NCBI GenBank assembly: GCA_024449915.1
Contig: JAMZAV010000637.1
Coordinates: forward strand, 186,001 to 250,000
DNA length: 64,000 bases
Source: Sweltsa coloradensis
Lineage: Eukaryota; Arthropoda; Insecta; Plecoptera; Chloroperlidae
Direction: 5' to 3'
Shown: positions 1 through 10,335 of the stretch, in pieces
Position numbering within the stretch: position 1 is the stretch's first letter
Layout of the letters: every line of letters begins with the position of its first letter
Program-made: the position numbers and the translations under genes
The notes under the pieces: model-generated
Database searches by the model: none
What the model saw: only the letters and a program-made list of their open reading frames with translations
Told to the model about the DNA's origin: nothing

Positions 1-130
1 CACGAGCCTTCAAAGTCCAACTCGCTACCTTCCCCTGGTTTGGCCTGTGAGTAGGGGAGTAGTGTATTCCCCAAAACTAAGGGCGAGCTTTGGCCGGTTG
101 GGGTGCGTGTTGCAGAGAGAGCTCTCGCGC
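1..130. repeat. Dispersed repeat shared in inverse orientation with 22700-22750
   Basis: The stretch around GTAGGGGAGTAGTGTATT and GGGCGAGCT at 47-100 recurs, diverged and inverted, near 22700-22750. The family is unknown. ORFs here are low-complexity and not credible genes. Confidence 0.4.
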
Positions 131-916
131 AACTTTTTATCACACCTTTCTTCATTCACACAGCCTTACTCATATTTATTTTCTTCTTTCACTTTTTTCT
201 TCTCCATACTTGCCGGCCCTCTCTGCAACTAGCACTCCACCGTTCCCACTTAGTGTAACCTATCCTATCCAACATCCTCTCTCCTTCCCATTATCTCCTG
301 TGGCTGATATCTCCCTTACGTTCCTCCCTTTGGAAAGAAGAAAAAAAGATGGTAATCCACAATTTTGGAAAAAGAAAATTTGGAAGATTCCAATACACTT
401 GACATGGGCACTGATAACTCTACTGTTGAGTGCCCTAAAACAACATTAACTAACTAACTAACCGTATTTCACCAAAAAACAGCATAGACTTGAAACAGCT
501 ATAAGTATTAACGCAAAGATTTAATTACATTATTATTAAAAATAGGAACAAGATAATGGGAGATACAATATGAAAACAATTTACAATGAAAAATAAAATA
601 ACATAAAAGTCCAATACAATGAAATCAAAATTTCCCAAAAGACTTTCAGATAGGTAATTGATTCCCCTCAGCTTGCATGACATTGAAAGTAACGTACAGC
701 ACTACATAGTATGTACTCTTTCTAAGTCTAAAACTAGGGAAATTTACCGCTAAGAGTTCAGTCCTCGATTGATAAATCTAAATTATCATTTTCTGTGGTA
801 ACATAACCACTCAAAAATTCAAAAATCCTAAATCATTCAAAACTTACTTGTATACATGAGTGTTATTGAAAGCAATAGAAATGAGAATTGCAAACAATAT
901 CAAGAATTGTCGTTTC

Positions 917-1063
917 TCATGGGTCCAAAGGAACCTTATCAACAATAATCACTTTGGGCTTGTTTTTACCCTTGATGAGCGCATAGCAAACGAGCGTCAT
1001 TGCCATAACGAAGAGGAAGTAGCTTGTGTGAATAAGATGGAGGTTGATCATTGACCGGTCACG
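917..1063 (-). CDS. TMEM248: TMEM248 last coding exon
   Basis: The acceptor TTTTTCTTTCAG precedes 1063. The exon encodes 48 residues with the signature INLHLIHTSYFLF, the second membrane span and a lysine-rich tail, and stops at TGA 919-917. The 3' UTR continues leftwards. I see no canonical AATAAA on this strand in the next 400 bases; ATTAAA (plus 519-524) is the only variant I noticed. Confidence 0.88.
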   Translation of the reverse strand, partial: RDRSMINLHLIHTSYFLFVMAMTLVCYALIKGKNKPKVIIVDKVPLDP

Positions 1064-4000
1064 CTGAAAGAAAAACACAGATATCACTTATCAGGACTTC
1101 ACATAATACTAAAAAGTAAAAACAACTCGTGGACAAGTGGGGTTTTCTACGAATTTACAACGCCGTCCTAAGTAACGCCAATGACTTGGTGAAACAGTAC
1201 ATGACTCAAGGCAGGTAGCACAGACAAACCTCTTCAGAGTAGGTGAGGTCAAGTATAATAATTTTACATAGTCATACATAGACGAGGGATTGAATTGCTT
1301 CAATAGTGCATTGGACTTTAAATTAATTTAAAGTTTAAACAACGTGAAATTTCACATAACTCTTAACTGAGACCACATTATCAATTATGTTCGTCAATCT
1401 AGTTGTAAGCTACAGTAGGATGCTAACTTTAGTTCTCGTAGCTCAGCACAGATGGCAGCGCGAGTGCTTATTGCATGCTGTGGGTCACTCGCTAGTAGGG
1501 ATGTCATAGGGTAGTAAAATTAGGATCCGGTTCCTGACCTTCCAGGAATCGGGTTACCCGAATCCTGAAAGCCTAAATTACGCCATTTTATCGTCGTACC
1601 CCCCCCCGCCCCGAGCGGTTGAAGGTCGTTCAGAAGCGTCTACAAGAAGATACCCGGAAGCGATAAGCTTATCTTCTACTATTGTGAGACAAAACCTAGC
1701 GGTCGGCGGCCACGTCCATCACGTCCACTTCCGTGACGTCATCGCAACGTGGAAGTTGCTTTAAATAAATAAATAAATTGTATTTAGAGTCTACCCACTC
1801 AGTTATATAACTGATTTTCAGTGGGGGACTTTAAATCAAAGCGACCAAGCCAACCCTGTAGGCAACAATGATGCAAACACAGCAGTGTGATTTATATAGC
1901 ATCTTCGTCTGGCTCGGCAGCCCAGCCTTCCGCAATAGCGGCAGGTTGGTGGGAGGAAGGGGGCCGGCCGGCCAGCCTCGCTCGACGGGCCAGGCAGCCG
2001 GTAGTCTGCACTCAGTCAGCCGGTGGGTGGCCTGCGGCGTTCTACTCGCTCCTTACTACGCACGGCGGAGCGGTTAAAAACCTTTCATTTTCTACTAGTC
2101 GCGTAAATTTTTACTACCCGATAAAGATTCGAATCCGAAAAACATATTCGGGTAATTTCTAGATTCGGGTAACCCGATTACCCTATGACATCTCTACTCG
2201 CTAGTATGCTAGTTGTTTTACTCCTCGCGCAGTAGCTCAAAACTAGAATATTGCAGTTACCCCCTTCTTGCATGACTCCCTTCAATTATAGAACACAGGG
2301 AAGTTCTCATTCGTTATTAATGAAACACACATGGAACATCCTTTAAATAAGTGTTTATTGGAAATCACACTGTTCTTTATCAATTTTATTGGTGATATTT
2401 CGACTTTTGTTCTAGTCTTTTTCAAACTGAAGGTTGAGAACTTTCAACCTTCAGTAAAAAAAAAAAATATAGGCTATATATAAAGAACAGTGTTATGTCC
2501 ACTTACCTATTTAAAGAATAAATAAATACCTGTTCTACTAGTTTCATTTATCTCATATACAATACATGAAACATCTCAAATGCATAGAATAAAATGGAAA
2601 GTCCGTACGAAGAAAAGATTGCAAGGCTTACTCCCAGAAGAATTTTGAGGAACCTTGCTTGAGGAGATTCGGTACACCTTAGTCACTACTATCGATACTT
2701 TTTTCATTGTCGATTATCAAAATGGCCAAATGTCATTATCTAATCGATAAAGCCTGTTCTGACCTATAAATGGAACCTCAATGTGGCAAGTGTAAGTCCA
2801 AACAATACAATCACGCTCCGTTTGCTGCCTCGCTGTCTTCAATGCCATGTTTTTGGCTTCCGTTATTGACTGATAGCTCATTTCCAAATATTGCATCTCA
2901 TCAATTTACATCTCGTGTGACAACACCGTCAGCGAAGCCAGTGCATGGCACAATGTGAGATAATCTCCGTCTTTAGAGTTTGATTCGTGCGACTATTGAT
3001 CAATTATTTGATATTTCGATAATCGATAAACAATGAATTATGGCTATCAATTATCGAAATTATATCCATTATTGATTTATCGATCAATAATATCAACTAT
3101 CATGTTCATCCCTAGTCACTACTGTATGATTCATCCGACATTCAAAACATGATTTTTTTAAATGAAGAACAAACACCATTGTTCTTAATTTAAATACCAC
3201 TCATTTTCAAATTCTTATTTCTTGTAGGTCTGAATTGAGACGGATTTTGCTGAAAATGTTATCAGTTAATGTTATTAATATAATTTATAATGAATGAATC
3301 ATAATGAGGTAAACCATGAATATGATGCTAGATGCAATATTGGAAAATTACTTATGATTATGATTAAATTACTGAATATAGGTAGATGTGCCAATACCAC
3401 TGTGGCCCGCACCACTACATGCACGCTCCTTCGGACCAAGTTCATTCTCTGTTTTGGGAGCATTCGATAGATAGGGCACCTTGTTCATCGACCCCCATTT
3501 TTTTGCCCTCACCCATTTTCTCTAACGATAACATGAGATAATGCGTATAGGCCTACGCTCCATCATCTGGATTTAAGTGAACTTGAGACACGTACATTTT
3601 TGCAAGAGCTTTTGTGGTGTTGGTAGACCGTAGATGTATAATATTTTGTTGATACTTACCAGAGACAGTATAACATTCATTTGTGGATTCAATCGGTAAG
3701 CCAATCGTAAAACAGCTCCTCCCCTACACCAGTCGTCATCCACCCTCTCACCCAGCGCGTCAGCGGCTCGTCCCCTGCTCTCGAGACGGGCACTAACCAC
3801 CTGGTTCCCGGTGTGAACCTGGAAGCCAAATGTATCCGATATTAGCAGAGTTGAAGCACAAGAGGAAGTACGTAATTACTCATTTAGGTTCATTGCCCGT
3901 CGATAAATATTTAGCAAAAATTAAACCTTTGACCACAAGTGAAGATTTTTAAGTTGTTGGCATACCTATGCTGTAGGTCTAAAGAGTTTTTGTTTAACAT

Positions 4001-7000
4001 TTGATTTATTGTGTGTATTTTAAAAAACAAGTGCTAATCTTTAGAATAGGTATGTATCTATGAATGTGAGTATGTAATGGATATTTATTGTCTGTATATA
4101 GTAGGCCTAATGGAGTTTGTATATATTATGTTTGTATATTTTTGCTGAAATAAGAGATGAATGATTGGATTCTAGGTTTAAGTGACATAAGATTGTACAA
4201 TCATTATGTATTGACACGTACAAGGTCATCTGAAATGATATTAATTGTACTTAAAAATAAATAAATAAATAAATAGATGTATATATAGTGTTAGGATAGG
4301 ATCCAACAGCTTACCTTTGAAGTGTGATGGAAGCTGCCGAATTTTTAGAAGTTTTAAAGTTACAAAGATATATACAAAACACATAAAAACGAGACGTTTC
4401 GACACGAGGTCTTGATCACTCAGGAGAAAGATGGCCACTGACTATACTAATCAAAATGGCGGCTAAAGACTAAAAACTAAAAACTGAAGGCCACTGACTG
4501 AACTAGTCAAAATGGCTGCTAAAAACTAAAAAACTATGTACAGTATATTTACAAGGTGCTGTTGGGGGAGGAATAGTGACAGATGTAGGTGAAGGTGAAG
4601 GGTGGGAGAGAGCTGGTCCTATCGAATGTTGATGTTAGGAGGCAGCCTGGATTTTGTGATCCACTGGTGTGCTAACTCCCATCTTCTCAGTTCACCAGGG
4701 TTGCAGCTGGCTGGGAGTGACTTGACCACTTTGGTTGTGTAGCACACGTTGAAAGCCAAGTTGTGGGATGCTGCATGTCGAGCCACTGGTTTGTCCATGG
4801 TGCGGTTTTTTGTGTCCTGTCTGTGACCATTCATGCGCGATCTTAACGAGTTTCTGGTTAGGCCTATGTATTCGGCAGGACAATGTTTGCATTTAAGTTG
4901 GTACACCACATTGGTGGTTTTGCAAGTGTTGTGCTGTCGAATGGGGTAGGTCCTGCCAGTGGCCTGGGCACTGAAGGTCGTTGAGGGTTGATGAATGTGG
5001 CATGTCAGACATCCATTTCCCCCTTTACAAGGAAAGGAGCCGGCTGGTTCCTTCTCGGAAGCTTCCTTTTTCCGGCAGTCTCTCTTGACAATAAGGTCCG
5101 AGATGTTTGGGGGGCGTCTAAAGGCAACTCTGGGTAAGGTTTTAACAAGATTTTGCGTCTTGGTGGAGGATGTTAGTATATGAAGGCCACTCTTCATAAT
5201 GCCGTTTAGTGCCTGTAGTCCGGGGTGCCACTGAGTGACCAGAGTATGACGTCATTGGGAGTGGAGGTGATCTGCCTGACGGGCTTGTTGATGCGTTCTT
5301 GGACGTTAGCCTTACTGTAGCCTCGAGCCACAAACGCATTGGTAATGCGCTCGCAATACTTGGCAAGGTCTTTTGGGTCAGAGCAGATACGGCGACCTCT
5401 CACAGCCAAGGAGTAGGGTAGGGCTCGTTTAGTATAGGCCGGGTGACAACTGTCGTGGTGGAGGTAGAGTTGTTTGTTAGTGGGTTTGAAATGGACATCT
5501 GTCCTCAACAACCCTGATTCTAGATGGATGTCCACATCTAGGAATGCCACAAACGAAGCGGAAGATTCCCAGGTGAAGCTTAACACGCTGGCATTGTTGA
5601 GATCAGTGAGAAAGATGTCCAGAAGAGCTTGGCCATGTGGCCATATCAAGAAGAAGTCGTCGATGAATCACTCACACGACTTCTTCTTGATATGGCCACA
5701 TGGCCAAGCTCTTCTGGACATCTTTCTCACTGATCTCAACAATGCCAGCGTGTTAAGCTTCACCTGGGAATCTTCCGCTTCGTTTGTGGCATTCCTAGAT
5801 GTGGACATCCATCTAGAATCAGGGTTGTTGAGGACAGATGTCCATTTCAAACCCACTAACAAACAACTCTACCTCCCCACGACAGTTGTCACCCGGCCTA
5901 TACTAAACGAGCCCTACCCTACTCCTTGGCTGTGAGAGGTCGCCGTATCTGCTCTGACCCAAAAGACCTTGCCAAGTATTGCGAGCGCATTACCAATGCG
6001 TTTGTGGCTCGAGGCTACAGTAAGGCTAACGTCCAAGAACGCATCAACAAGCCCGTCAGGCAGATCACCTCCACTCCCAATGACGTCATACCTCTGGTCA
6101 CTCAGTGGCACCCCGGACTACAGGCACTAAACGGCATTATGAAGAGTGGCCTTCATATACTAACATCCTCCACCAAGACGCAAAATCTTGTTAAAACCTT
6201 ACCCAGAGTTGCCTTTAGACGCCCCCAAAGCAACTCGGAACTTATTGTCAAGAGAGACTGCCGGAAAAAGGAAGCTTCCGAGAAGGAACCAGCCGGCTCC
6301 TTTCCTTGTAAAGGGGGAAATGGATGTCTGACATGCCACATTCATCACCCTCAACGACCTTCAGTGCCCAGGCCACTGGCAGGACCTACCCCATTCGACA
6401 GCACAACACTTGCAAAACCACCAATGTGGTGTACCAACTTAAATGCAAACATTGTCCTGCCGAATACATAGGCCTAACCAAAACTCGTTAAGATCGCGCA
6501 TGAATGGTCACAGACAGGACACAAAAAACCGCACCATGGACAAACCAGTGGCTCGACATGCAGCATCCCACAACTTGGCTTTCAACGTGTGCTACACAAC
6601 CAAAGTGGTCAAGTCACTCCCAGCCAGCTGCAACCCTGGTGAACTGAGAAGATGGGAGTTAGCACACCAGTGGATCACAAAATCCAGGCTGCCTCCTAAC
6701 ATCAACATTCGATAGGACCAGCTCTCTCCCACCCTTCACCTTCACCTACATCTGTCACTATTCCTCCCCCAACAGCACCTTGTAAATATACTGTACATAG
6801 TTTTTTAGTTTTTAGCAGCCATTGTGACTAGTTCAGGCAGTGGCCTTCAGTTTTTAGTTTTTAGTCTTTAGCCGCCATTTTGATTAGTATAGTCAGTGGC
6901 CATCTTTCTCCTGAGTGATCAAGACCTCGTGTCGAAACGTCTCGTTTTTATGTGTTTTGTATATATCTTTGTAACTTTAAAACTTCTAAAAATTCGGCAG

Positions 7001-10000
7001 CTTCCATCACACTTCAAAGGTAAGCTGTTGGATCCTATCCTAACACTATATATCCCAGCCGATTGGCATACTTCTATCAACATAACCAAATAAATAAATG
7101 TGTCTGTTCACATTGCACATTCTTCATAAAGTCATAAACATATAACAAAATCCTAAACCTTCTCACGTGCACACACCTACACTCCAGTTCGATGAGGAAT
7201 GGGAGGGAACAACTTTTTCTAATGTAGGCCTAATGTGTGCACATCACACATAACATCAAGGACTTGGGTTACCCAAATGATAAATTGATACTACTAGGGA
7301 TTCGAATCCCTTTGGGTACATTTTTTGCTGAATAAAACATCAACAACAAACTAAACACTGCACATTTTATCTGAATGTCCTCCATAACCAGTCTTTGGCT
7401 TTGTTTGTCATTCAATATGATTTAATTTGATTCATTCTTGTACGGCAGTAGAGTTGCTCACTCGAACCTACGCTAGGTTGTCGACACTACCTGGTCGAAT
7501 TCCTTTCATTTGCGGCCTGGACGACAACAAAAAGTACACATTAATAAAGATATTGAAAGGGGCTATGAAAGAAATTCGAGAAGGAAGTATAGGCCTACAC
7601 TAGCTCTCTACTAATTAAACTAATTCAAAAGGGACTGAAACCAAACCCATATTTTCATTACGCCTACCGGACTGGGGACGCAGGCAGGTGGTGACCGAGA
7701 GATGGGCAGGATGGAACGAGGGCCAGAGAAAGTGACGCAGACATCTTGGGGATAAGACAAGTTCTGCGGCAGAGTCAGAGTGACGTTTAGCGACGTTTCT
7801 CCTGCGGAAGGTTCCAACATACACGGGCTACTCCAGTCTGAAACATTCATCACAAGAGCACCTCATTAGGCTTAAAACGGAAACCAATTTTATAGTTAAT
7901 GGAAGGGCATGTTAATGAAGCCTTGAAGAACAGATACAAAACCTGATCTAGCCAAGAGTTCAAGGACTTAAGTTCAACTCTTCACTTCAGCCTAATAAGC
8001 CTCGACATGTCTACTTGTGAGCTAGATCTGTTGCATTAGGTAGGCCCTACCAATGTCTGAGAATTCCTTTGCATGAAATCAGTGGAATAGTTGATTCAAA
8101 GTCTTTACAAATTATTTTACTATGTGGGGCTAAAAACAAAACAAACTAGGGCCTACACTTTTGATGATATCTTAACCCCAGTCTTGGCCAAACATCCCAT
8201 AAAATATTTTGAAAAAACTTAGAATTTTTTGTGATACACAAAGGACAAAGCTCTTTTTATCCACACATTAGGTCCTAGGCTACTAACAATATATTTTAAT
8301 GTTGGGCCTACGGGTTACATGCCAAAGTATGTAATGTACTAGTATAGGCTTACCTCCAAGAGGCAATATGCCGGCAATTGTCGTAATATTGTTTGGAAAT
8401 GCCGAGAGATGTTGAACTAGATTCAACGAAGCCGACACAGCAATCGACACGTTACCATATCCATCATCGGCTTCCTCATTGTAACGGCTAATGTTCGGCA
8501 CTCGCTGCTGTGGCAAAGATTCGTCGGGCGACACACAGAAGTCAAGGTCACTTAAGTGTTTCAGGAATGTTGACCAATCCTGCAAAAATTCAAGATTTTA
8601 TTAGGTTAATCAATAAAATCTTTGCCCTTTAGTTTCAGTACGTCTAGAAGTAGGGCTTACCGTTTGTGTAGGTACTATTTATAATTTGTATCACACATAG
8701 GTACATAACTAGGAAAGTAAGTAAACTTGTAAGCCTACGGTAAGTTGGCCTAAGTATGTAGGATTTTTTATGGAGCATCTTGGAGAGGGAAGAGCATTAG
8801 GCCTAAAGTGGTTCGGACATGTCAAAATGATGAACACAGCTAGATTGCTGTGCCGAATTATGGAATTGAAAATTCCTGGTAGGAGAAAAGGGGGCGGAAC
8901 CACAACAACGATGGCAGGATAGTGCGAGGTCCCTTATGTAGACGAGATTATGGAATAGCGAGAAGGAGACTGGAATATGATGGAGAGAGAAGAGTGGTGG
9001 CAGGAGCCAGGAGAGAAGACGTTGGGAAGGTCTATCTTCAATGCCGACCCAAAGCAGAGTTGGATGTGGCTACAAATAATGAATAGTGATTTAAAAGGAA
9101 ACCAAGAAGGCCTCCGCCTACCAACTATAATACACTTTGTTTGGGATGATGATCATATAAAAACAAAATAAATAGGCCTAAGTCATAGCCTTGTAGGCTA
9201 AGTTGTATTAAGACCTTCTTGACTCCCTACTCACTACCCTTACTTTAAAGATCTGCATCAACTAAGGCGTCAATGCCAACCTGGAATTCGGGACTTGTTA
9301 AAACATTGAAATTGACTGAAATGTGTTAACCGTCAACTTCAATGTACAACACAGCCCAACTTACAAGTTGGCGTTAATTAACGTACAAGTTTATATTTTA
9401 TTTATTATTCAATGATCATTGTTATATTTGTTTATTTATCATCAGGAATATCACAACGAACATAGCCTTTAAACACAAAATTGTGTGTGATATCCCTAGA
9501 TTGAAAATATAATAAAATATCTATATTATTCAAATATTATATATTTTCAAAATTAAAAATAATATGCTTGGCGTAGACCTAAGTTAAACAAAAATAAATA
9601 ATCAATAACTAGGCTTATAAAAACTAAACAATTAAACATTCAAACAACTTACATATGCCTAAATTTAACAACACATATAGGCCTAAAATTATTAGGTCTA
9701 AATTTTAACAAAACATATTTCATTTACTCTAACCACCATAAAAATACATAGCATTTGAATTGAAAAGAATAATAAAAATGGTACAAATCTCTTTTGAAAA
9801 GTAACAGAATTTAAAAATGACAGTAAAATAAAAGTGTAAACTTCTACTTATTGATTTCCGAAGATTGTAGGCCTACACTGATTGTAAACTGGTCTTTAGC
9901 CACACTCTTGTTTCCACTTTTGAATAGGCTTCCCTCTAATTGGTGGTAACTGGTGACACTAGATAACAATATGTTGTAATTTATTTCTTTGCAATTTTCC

Positions 10001-10310
10001 TACAAATGTTTTCCTGACTAGTGACACTGACTTATAGTATAGTGAGTTTCTTTATGGAATCTTAGGCCAAGGCCTACTTTCTTCTTGAAGTCAATACCGT
10101 AATGAATTTACGTATGAATGCACTGCATATAGGCTTATATAAACTTACCAAACGAATATCTTGGTTAGAAATAGATTCATTTTCTCGTACAAAGTATGCT
10201 AATGATAATGTTGTAAGAGCAAATGCCGTGAGACATAATGTAAATACAACTAGTGGCGGACGGCTTGCTGCAAAGCCCTTTATATTTCCAAGGGGGGAAC
10301 CAAACGCCAT
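917..10310 (-). CDS. TMEM248: TMEM248 homologue, two-pass membrane protein (5 coding exons)
   Basis: Coding exons in transcription order are 10310-10149, 8579-8354, 7837-7668, 3818-3660 and 1063-917; they join in phase with GT-AG junctions to give 287 residues (the human protein is about 314). The order of features matches the TMEM248 family. Residues 15-24 (ASRPPLVVFT) begin membrane span 1 (about 19-41). A DWSTFLKHLSDLDFCVS block follows. A lumenal region has several N-glycosylation sequons (NVS, NIT, NVT, NLS) and the PPACVP motif. Then come WCRGGA and LNP, and span 2 (about 253-270) after INLHLIHTSYFLF. The short cytosolic tail is lysine-rich. The molecular function of TMEM248 is not established. 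The start ATG (10310-10308) is the one placed just before the SRPP segment, as in the family. The introns are full of transposons, including the Penelope pair. Recognition is by remembered family motifs, not by an alignment. Confidence 0.9.
1496..2196. mobile_element. Non-autonomous hAT element with 8-bp target duplication
   Basis: The ends are TAGGGATGTCATAGGGTA and its complement TACCCTATGACATCTCTA. They are flanked by identical 8-bp copies CTCGCTAG (1488-1495 and 2197-2204). TAGGGATG ends with 8-bp duplications are typical of hAT transposons. No transposase is present. The internal part, about 1960-2090, is shared with the unrelated element at 54533-55188. It lies in the last TMEM248 intron. 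Confidence 0.85.
2369..2497. repeat. Short fold-back element, possible Penelope-type 3' remnant
   Basis: CACTGTTCTTTAT near 2371 is repeated inverted as ATAAAGAACAGTG near 2485. The centre is a hairpin, GAAGGTTGAGAACTTTCAACC. The TTTCGACTTTTGTTCTAGTC wording resembles sequence found near the 3' ends of Penelope-like elements, which is only an impression. Confidence 0.45.
2691..3112. mobile_element. Small ATCGAT-rich element with 11-bp flanking direct repeat
   Basis: The element is flanked by TAGTCACTACT at 2680-2690 and 3113-3123. The right end reads TTCATCCC, similar to a hAT end (complement GGGATGAA); the left end does not match it well. The interior is filled with ATCGATAA-type words in both orientations. 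Confidence 0.45.
3660..3818 (-). CDS. TMEM248: TMEM248 coding exon 4
   Basis: The exon ends at a strong donor (CTG/GTAAGT) and encodes WCRGGAVLRLAYRLNPQ, matching WCYKGAIGKVYHALNP of the family. Two in-phase acceptors are possible: CTTCCAG before 3818, or GAACCAG before 3800. I chose the first because it has the better pyrimidine context. The choice changes the protein by six residues. Confidence 0.78.
4619..5659 (-). pseudogene. Penelope-like RT C-terminus + GIY-YIG endonuclease, left copy
   Basis: This is the 3' part of a Penelope-like polyprotein. It starts at the catalytic F-I-D-D and LIWPHG, passes FLDVDIHLESG and CHPAYTKRALPYSLAV, and ends with the endonuclease signature VVYQLKCKHCPAEYIGLT. 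Relative to the right copy one C is missing near 5243-5246, so the reading frame shifts between 5206-5659 and 4619-5197. There is no start codon or upstream RT core, so it is non-functional. Confidence 0.82.
5677..6715 (+). pseudogene. Penelope-like RT C-terminus + GIY-YIG endonuclease, right copy
   Basis: This is the same segment as the left copy but on the plus strand. It begins at HDFFLIWPHG, so the first acidic pair is lost at the palindrome centre. It has two frameshifts of its own: one base missing near 5874 (CTCCCCACG versus CTCCACCACG) and one near 6478 (CCAAAAC versus CCAGAAAC). Lesions differ from those in the left copy. Confidence 0.82.
7668..7837 (-). CDS. TMEM248: TMEM248 coding exon 3
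   Basis: The acceptor GTTTCAG and donor CCG/GTAGGC bound a 170-nt exon that completes the split Asp codon and ends in phase 0. The translation carries LNVTLTLPQ and PPACVPSP, matching the INITFTLP and PPHCVPD blocks of the family. The donor is weaker than the others in the gene. Confidence 0.8.
8354..8579 (-). CDS. TMEM248: TMEM248 coding exon 2
   Basis: The acceptor TTTTTGCAG and donor GGAG/GTAAGC bound an open 226-nt exon. DWSTFLKHLSDLDFCVS corresponds to the conserved DWNTFL..DLDLCVS of vertebrate TMEM248. Lumenal glycosylation sequons follow. It ends with one base of a split Asp codon. Confidence 0.88.
8755..9110 (+). pseudogene. Degenerate 3' end of a non-LTR retrotransposon RT ORF
   Basis: The translation around 8790-8880 reads LKWFGHVKMM, then RLLCRIMEL, then PGRRKGG. 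This is the 'WFGHV.RM..RL.R...E......GRR..GRP..RW' block near the end of many LINE reverse transcriptases. A WQDS word and a second RRRLEYD stretch follow in shifted frames. It lies in TMEM248 intron 1 and is broken by stops and frameshifts. Confidence 0.6.
10149..10310 (-). CDS. TMEM248: TMEM248 coding exon 1
   Basis: This exon encodes the N-terminus and the first membrane span, residues 1-54. The acceptor TTGTTTCAG precedes 10335, so 10335-10311 is 5' UTR in the same exon. The donor is TTG followed by GTAAGT. It ends in phase 0 at NQDIRL and joins directly to DWSTFL. Confidence 0.88.
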
Positions 10311-10335
10311 TATGAAATATTGTAGACCAACGTTC

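Larger units (their letters stand above)
4281..7053. mobile_element. Head-to-head pair of truncated Penelope-like retroelements (palindrome)
   Basis: Two 1.38-kb copies face each other: left arm 4281-5659 (minus) and right arm 5677-7053 (plus), with a 17-bp spacer. Both begin inside the reverse transcriptase at or beside the F-I-D-D/DFFLIWPHG motif, run through the thumb region (CHPAYTKRALPYS, RRICSD) and end with a GIY-YIG endonuclease domain. Both end before simple AAAT-type repeats. The arms differ by substitutions and separate indels, so they have aged independently. Inverted pairs with 5' truncation are known for Penelope-like elements. Confidence 0.85.

Noticed and set aside
90..449. 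119-codon plus-strand ORF at the window start
   Set aside because: It is a low-complexity Ser/Leu/Phe/Pro run in a T- and C-rich tract with no motif or splice context.
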